Positions 58,207-64,000 of a stretch of 64,000 bases of DNA are shown here, in pieces. Below the pieces are notes generated by a model. That model saw only the letters and a list, made by a program, of their open reading frames with translations. It searched no databases and was not told the DNA's origin. A program made the position numbers and the translations under genes. Each line of letters begins with the position of its first letter. Position 1 is the stretch's first letter. This DNA comes from Mercenaria mercenaria (lineage: Eukaryota; Mollusca; Bivalvia; Venerida; Veneridae): contig NC_069371.1 of NCBI RefSeq assembly GCF_021730395.1, positions 46,944,001 to 47,008,000 of the forward strand, given 5' to 3'.

Positions 58207-58989
58207 ATTTAAAACTTTCTTGACAGATTAAATTTATTGAAACAAAGTCTTAGTTAAGGTCAGATCTGGTAATGAACGTGCATTAACATTATTTTGCTCG
58301 AGGACTGAAAAAAAACTGAAGCTCTAAATTGGTCTGAACGCAACTCCTAATGTAAATTCCTTACCCCACCCACTTTCGTATAAAAATACTGATCATTTTG
58401 ACAGGAAAACCAGAAAACAGATGTGCATCAACATGTATTTACCCTTACCAAAATAATGTAGATTGATGTTATCAAATAAATTAGTGTGTGTTTTCGTCCA
58501 ATTTTAAATAAAATAAGTCCGATTTTAGTAGCAAATTATTTTGGTAAACATTGGAAGAAAATGGCGTAACTGCATAACGGGAAATAACTTTAACGCAACT
58601 AAATATAAGTGCCTTGATATATTATAGACGAAATGTATTAGTTGTGATTAAATTACATTTTAGAACAATCTGGGACTGGAATTATAAGAAATTGTACACT
58701 GTTACGTCCGTAAAAAGTAGCGCACCAAAAATTTTGCCTTGAATTTTTTCAATGGGGCGAACGAAAGTCAAAAACAAAAACAATTTTTTTTTGAGTTTCT
58801 GAAAATATACAAGCGGCAAACCCGATGGTCAGCCTTTTAATTTGGCGTGGTTTCAGTTATTTGTTATGTAATCTGGCGTGTTATAAAAATTGCAATATTA
58901 TATATTAAATATATATTTATTCAAACTAGACTTTTACTCCATAATTAAATAATATTTGTTCTAGCCGATAAATATCTGATTATAATAAT
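58207..58989. other. Intergenic, nothing recognised
   Basis: AT-rich, no feature seen. Confidence 0.45.
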
Positions 58990-59228
58990 TGAGACGCACG
59001 GTGAGAAAACCAACACAGTGTATTTGCGGCCAGCATGGATCCAGATCAGCCTGCACATCTGCGCAGTCTGGTCAGGATCCATGGTGTTCGCTCTCAAAGT
59101 CTATTGCAGTTAGAGAAACCATAAGCGAAGAGCATATGGATCCTGACCAGACTGCGCAGATGTGCAGACTGATCTGGATCCATATTGGTCGCAAATGCAC
59201 TGTGTTGGTTTTCTCATGGTGTGTCTCA
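58990..59228. mobile_element. Foldback MITE, family A copy 6
   Basis: TGAGACGCACGGTGAGAAAA to CATGGTGTGTCTCA, 239 bp, both inner hairpins present. An open frame across it reflects the palindrome only. Confidence 0.85.
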
Positions 59229-59856
59229 GTTATTATATTATTGCCATGTCAGAAACATATTTTTCCCACGGCAGCCATATCTCACAGTACATTTTTTTGT
59301 CTGACCGCCTTGTATGTATAAAAAAGACTTTGCACGGCAGCAAGATGAATCAAATTACCTTTACCGGCCTGGATATAATATTTTCTTACATGCTGGTAAT
59401 GTTATTTGTCATCGGCTTTTGCCAGCGAATATATTTGATTCGAGCAATGATATTGCTCACGGTAGAAAATCTCTAAAACTAGGAAAATATAAAATTTTGA
59501 GGGAAAAGACTTTTGGATTATAATATTACATCGTCAAATATAATTGTTTCGAGTACGAATAAAAAAATTACGATTTTTATATGCAAAATATGTAAAGTAG
59601 GTCCTCAATATCAGAAACCATGTAGCAATACACACCTTTAATTCAAGGCATTTTGACAAGATTTTTCTTGTATTATTTTCCTTGGAATATTCAGACACAT
59701 CCAGTTATAATATACATCAAAGACAATGACAGACATATTTAAACTTAAGAATTTTCTACTACCACCTACATACTTTCTGGAAAAAAATGCAACTGTGGCC
59801 GGAATATTCACGACAAACTTTGTTAAGGATTTTGCGGATAAACTGAACGGGTTTAA
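59229..59856. other. Intergenic with a coding-like but unassigned patch
   Basis: 59250-59523 has two overlapping plus-strand frames of protein-like texture (for example YLYRPGYNIFLHAGNV), suggesting a decayed coding sequence with a frame change, but no family is recognised. Confidence 0.3.
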
Positions 59857-60061
59857 CCCTTAGCCTGCTGGCGGCAGATGATTCTGCCTTTGCGACCAGC
59901 GCAGACCAAGATCAGCCTGCACATCCGTGCAGTCTGATCATGGTCTGCACTGTTCGCTATTCAGTCAGTAAATTTTCAGTGAAAACCCCTTTGAGTAATA
60001 AGTGGTACTGTTCAAATTGAAAGATGGACCAGTCCATTATAGAAATATAGCAGGTTAAGGG
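59857..60061. mobile_element. Family-B MITE, TTAA-flanked, copy 2
   Basis: CCCTTAGCCTGCTGGCGGC to AGCAGGTTAAGGG, 205 bp, with TTAA at 59853-59856 and TTTAA on the right. Inner hairpin GCAGACC ... GATCAG ... TGCAC, loop ATCC, GTGCA ... CTGATC ... GGTCTGC. Confidence 0.8.
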
Positions 60062-60299
60062 TTTAAACAAGAGGTCGGGAGCGGGTTGCATCATACTTAT
60101 TTCCATCTTTATTTGATATAGACTATTCCATCTACTGGCACCATTTTCAGTATTATATGGTGTGTTCATTGCACGCAAAATAGTGCTCATAGATTATTAG
60201 ACTTAAATATAGGCTGGCTCTTATTTGTGGTTTTTATTTTAGGATACTCTTTCTTCTCATTTATGACGTAGTTCTTGTTTCAGCTTACAACTTTCGTGT

Positions 60300-60650
60300 A
60301 GCAACTAATTTTGCTTTGTTTGTGCTCGTTGCCACAGAGGATTCATCAACGTTGATTTTCTAATTTGTGATAACACTTTATCAGTAAAATGGAGATGGTT
60401 GTTCTAATTTCACATGCTGAAAACGATGATTCTGGTGCAAGTCACTAGTGTATTTCAAGAGAAATTGTATTGCAATGATTAAAGAAAGCAAGGTAATGAT
60501 AATATTGTCGATTTCTGCACGTGTATTGTAACATAAATGACAAAACCGTAATACATCCTTGTTGTGTCTGTTTACATTTTATGTTTAAAAGATATTTGTT
60601 CCTAGTTAAAGAAACGTTGATTTTACGAAATCATGTATCATAGGTCCACT
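60300..60650 (+). other. Paralogue of the GPCR 3' flank
   Basis: 60395-60645 aligns with 22550-22820 (TATTGTCGATTTCTGCACG, CATTTTATGTT, TTGTTCCTAGTT). No receptor coding sequence is found next to it. A SINE begins just after it. Confidence 0.55.
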
Positions 60651-60660
60651 CCAAGTTGCC

Positions 60661-60962
60661 CACCCGCTTAGCTCAATAGGTAGAGCGTTGGTCTACGGAT
60701 CGCGGGGTCGTGAGTTCGATCCTCGGGCGGGGCGTATGTTCTCCGCGACTATTTGATAAACGACATTGTGTCTGAAATCATTAGTCCTCCACCTCTGGTA
60801 ATTCATGTGGGTAAGTTGGCAGTTACGACAAACGTCAGTTGCGGAGAACATGTTTATACTAGTACAGAATCCAGGAACAATGGTAAGGTTAACTGTCCGC
60901 CGTTACATGACTGGACTGAAATACTGTTGTTTGTTTGGTTTGGCATGAACGCCGTTTTTTGA
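60661..60962 (+). mobile_element. tRNA-derived SINE, fairly complete copy
   Basis: The tRNA-like head at 60661-60733 has a good A box (TAGCTCAATAGGTAGAG) and a near-perfect B box (GAGTTCGATCC). The body has TGTGTCTGAAATCATTAGTC, GGTAAGTTGGCAGTTACG, CAGAATCCAGGAACAATGG and GACTGGACTGAAATACTGTT. The 3' end is GAACGCCGTTTTTTG. A copy is at 28511-28805 and a 3' end at 29368. Confidence 0.8.
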
Positions 60963-62990
60963 GAGCATTTCGGTGATGTAACGACGGCCAGTTAAAATCC
61001 GAGGTGTAGGACGCAAGATCTTTTATAAAATCATCATGGCGAACATACAATGTACGCGTGCTGTCGCCTGAGAATCGAAATCATGTTACCTTTTAATACA
61101 CACAGAAATTATTAAATGACATGTTTCATTATGTACAGACAAATTAAACGTGGAAGATTTGGTTGAAAGTAAGTTTTTACTTTTTACCACGTTCTAGGTT
61201 ACCCTCATATTTAAACACATGTGAACAACGCATAAATCAGCTTTGAGCGCAGACAAGCGTACCATTTTAAATAACGACTCAAAATAACGCGGCGGGAAAT
61301 TTAAACGACTGTACGAGCTTGTAATCCAAACTAGGTCGGATCTACCTGAACACTTTTCAAATCTTCTAAGTACAGATCTTTATGTCACAAACAAAACAAG
61401 GAAATCATTATTTAAAGTAATCTAAATTCAACCATATATTTTGCATTATCACATTCTCGCAGGTGTATCCTTACCACAGAAGTACAATATTTGACATCGT
61501 TGGTAAAATCATGGATGCGTAACGAAAATGACGAATAACCCAACCTCTTCTTGCATTAAACTTACTCAAATTGTTTCGAAACTTGTGACGGAACACAAAA
61601 GAAACCGAAATATTAGAAAAATGTGACACGGGTATCACTGAAAGTGTGCGTGCGCGTTGGAGGAACGCTGAAAGCATGAACTTGTTCAAATCTTGCAAAA
61701 CATGAAATTTGTAAAAGTAGCGTAATTTCGTTGTTTTCTTGGGAACGTCAGACGCCGCGTCATGTTACGTTAAGGTAGTACGTGGACCCGTAATGGCACT
61801 CGGCTATTTCGACCTCGTTTTCTCGTCTGCTCTTTTGGCATTTTTCGGCCGTTAATGTAACTCATTTGAGCAGTGGTTTCGTTGACAACCGGAAAATGCC
61901 AAAATCACATTTGGTAATAAAGGAATCGAATGGAAACTATCATTACGCATCCATTACCTTAATATAGAACGAGTGTAAGACGAATCAGGACAATACATAT
62001 TATATATAGTTAACTTCACTGATTTCTTGTCTACGCAAGAAGCAAGAATAAAATTAGAATTATTCGAACCAAAGGTTGAATACAGTACTGTAATTAGTCT
62101 TTCGTTATTTAATATAGATTAACACTGTACAGCGTTCGACCCTTGAAACTTACGTTATTTCAGGAGTAAAGCACTTGAAATATATTCACTTTTTATAAAA
62201 AAAGATACTTTTCTTGACACCTTTTAAAATTTCTAAGGACAATTATTGGACTTCAGTGGAACGGTATTCAAATCTTGAAACTTTATTGCATGTTATCTTG
62301 AGAGAATGTGTAAGTCACTAGAAATGTTAAAACATTCTTTCTCTGTTAACTGCCTTTACTATAGTTTTAGTGTAACCAAACCTCAGACACACTTTAAGGA
62401 AACTAGGCAAGGTACCAAACTGAGAGAAACGTAACCACCTGCTTTCAAAAGAATAAAAAAAAACACGGATCCTGACATGAAAGTGATTATTGTAGGTATG
62501 AATGGTATCATTTGTATAGAAATACGACTGAATGACAGTATTTTCCATCTTATGTTCTACCAGTAATAAGTATATAAAACGTCTTCTTGAATGACCGAGA
62601 CGAATCCTATTAAAATCTCCTTAAAGCAATAAATTCTTTATACACATGTCCAAACCAACAAGTCTTCTGCGTTAAACTCCAGGTCTACATATTAAAACAC
62701 GGCACACTATTTTTCTTTCACAGACCACCAAATATGAAAAAAGAAACACAAACAGACGAACATACAAATCTTGCAGTGAATGAACTTAGTTCTTGGGCAA
62801 GAACATCAAAATTGTGAGTTCTTAAAGCAGGAGGTGACACTTACTAGATATTAACTGACCTTCCATAAAAGTAATCTCACATCAGTGTCCTCTTAGTAGA
62901 CCTAAGCATTTCAAACCAGTGTGAAGGTGAGTATAAGGTGGCAACAGCAAGAAGACGTACAAAGGTCTATGGTCTCTTCTTCACCAGCAA
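60963..62990. other. Intergenic, no gene assigned
   Basis: 61170-61860 is less AT-rich and has a minus-strand frame (61698-61471) ending at a good donor-like CTGTG/GTAAGG, but no domain is recognised. The rest is AT-rich and featureless. Confidence 0.35.
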
Positions 62991-62999
62991 CACATCGTT

Positions 63000-64000
63000 G
63001 GTAATCAAATTTCAAAACGAACGCAGGAGCGGGCTTATCCTCTTTGACAAAAGCCCGAATAGAGTTAAGTCAACGAAGTAAAACATAATATTCGGGACAA
63101 AGCTGAAACAGCTAAAGCTACCTGAAAAGGGACAAAACTGTGGCAAATGCGTAAATGTGGGTCATTTTGCTGTACGTGTGCTGTAAAACAAATTCAGTAA
63201 ACGAATTTTCTCAAGTAAGTGAATATCTTGAAAGCGCTCCACTAGGACAATTAGTTGGGAATGGCGTATTTCCCTAAAAGAAGGAGCTAAACTATATGCC
63301 CTGGCAGTTCGGCGGGGCATATCGATTCCGCTGCTTCCGAATGTAAAAACTGAATTACAGGAAATGGAAAAGTAAGGTATCATTTTCAAAGTTAACAAAA
63401 ACTTTAAATGGTGCACAGGAATAGATTGTGTACCGAAAAATAATGGTAACATTACTCAGTTAAATAGAAACGTACGCTGTGAAACTTTCCATTGCCTATC
63501 ATAAACCAGAGTCTATGGCGCCTGGCTGATGCAAAATATTTTAAGAAGTTAGATGCTTATAGCGGTTTTTTGGCGGATAAATCTTGCTGATGAGAGGCAG
63601 TAGCTTACTACGTTTACTACACCATTCGGTAGTTTGCATTCAAGCGTCTACATATGGGACTTATATATCAGCAATAGTTCTAAATATTTCCGGAAGCGCA
63701 TGTCACAAATACTAGACGATATTGACGGGGTTTTATGCCAGACAGACGATATTCTAGTGTATGGACGGACAAGAGAAGAACATGACTCGAGACTGGAGAC
63801 TGTCCTGACTAGACTAGAACAGGCTTATTGTACCCTTAACCCAAACAAATGTGTGTTCAAGAAACCCAAAGTTAAGTTTGTTGGACACATTTGCAATGAA
63901 GACGGAATAGAGGCAGACCCTGATAAAGTCGAGGCCGTACGAGACTTGCTACCACCCAAAGTTGTGCATGGTGCGCGCAGTTTTATCTGGTCACACAGCT
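63000..64000 (+). mobile_element. Ty3/Gypsy LTR-retrotransposon fossil, running off the right edge
   Basis: Plus-strand protein similarity typical of Ty3/Gypsy pol: a possible zinc-knuckle-like patch near 63130-63180, then reverse-transcriptase similarity from about 63280 to the window end, best preserved after 63690. Broken, with several breaks in view; LTRs are not seen here and the 3' part lies outside the window. Opposite strand to the 33280-34450 fossil, and no overlap in the parts retained. Confidence 0.85.

Noticed and set aside
59253-59523. A small membrane protein gene
   Set aside because: Two overlapping frames share the coding-like texture, no family fits, and there is no consistent start; at best an unassigned relic.
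60661-60733. A tRNA gene
   Set aside because: The same body as at 28511-28805 follows, hence a SINE head.
61471-61698. First exon of a minus-strand gene ending at CTGTG/GTAAGG
   Set aside because: The donor is good but the peptide has no recognisable character and no following exon was found.
63162-63452. Minus-strand 96-codon open frame
   Set aside because: It is the antisense shadow of the Ty3/Gypsy fossil.
1-64000. CRISPR arrays, operons, phage or bacterial defence systems
   Set aside because: Intron-bearing genes, SINEs, long satellites and base composition show animal nuclear DNA; no such structures were seen.

Overview
This window looks like AT-rich, intron-rich, repeat-dense animal nuclear DNA, most likely from a bivalve mollusc, perhaps a venerid clam. 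That assignment is inferred from three things: several tRNA-headed SINE types, 'phrase-repeat' elements rich in GACCTTGACC words, and palindromic foldback elements of a kind I associate with clam genomes. There is no bacterial organisation and no CRISPR array.

Layout. Positions 1-8.5 kb: a minus-strand gene for a small secreted four-EF-hand protein, in five coding exons whose splice phases all agree (start 8440, stop 3708, AATAAA 3677-3672), with foldback elements in and beside its introns. 9.4-9.7 kb: a possible terminal exon with its own AATAAA. 14.2-16.1 kb: a decayed copy of the receptor gene found further right, split by a Penelope-like retroelement remnant. 21.3-22.4 kb: an intact, intronless rhodopsin-class GPCR of the neuropeptide-receptor type. 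22.9-25.6 kb: one copy of a segmental duplication carrying a gutted LicD-like gene. The other copy, with an intact LicD/fukutin-like gene (55.1-55.9 kb, minus), lies at 52.9-55.9 kb. 31.7-45.0 kb: three minus-strand exons in agreeing phase that encode the start of a type II membrane protein with an SH3-ligand motif, an ITIM-like tyrosine motif, one membrane segment and a coiled coil; the rest of the gene is not identified. 45.7-47.6 kb: a very homogeneous 427-bp satellite next to a long TA tract. 51.0-52.9 kb: a GAATTC-rich array split by a clean 442-bp TA-target MITE. 63-64 kb: a broken Ty3/Gypsy fossil running off the right edge; another lies at 33.3-34.5 kb.

The most striking non-coding observation is that two different MITE families (a TGAGCCG foldback and a TTAA-flanked, piggyBac-like one) share a 67-nt module that aligns without gaps. 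Its loop and flanks are conserved while the stem bases change on both sides together, so the hairpin is kept although its sequence is not. No operon-like or defence-system locus is visible. The genes appear functionally unrelated, except that the GPCR and the LicD-like gene have copies or fragments of copies in both halves of the window.
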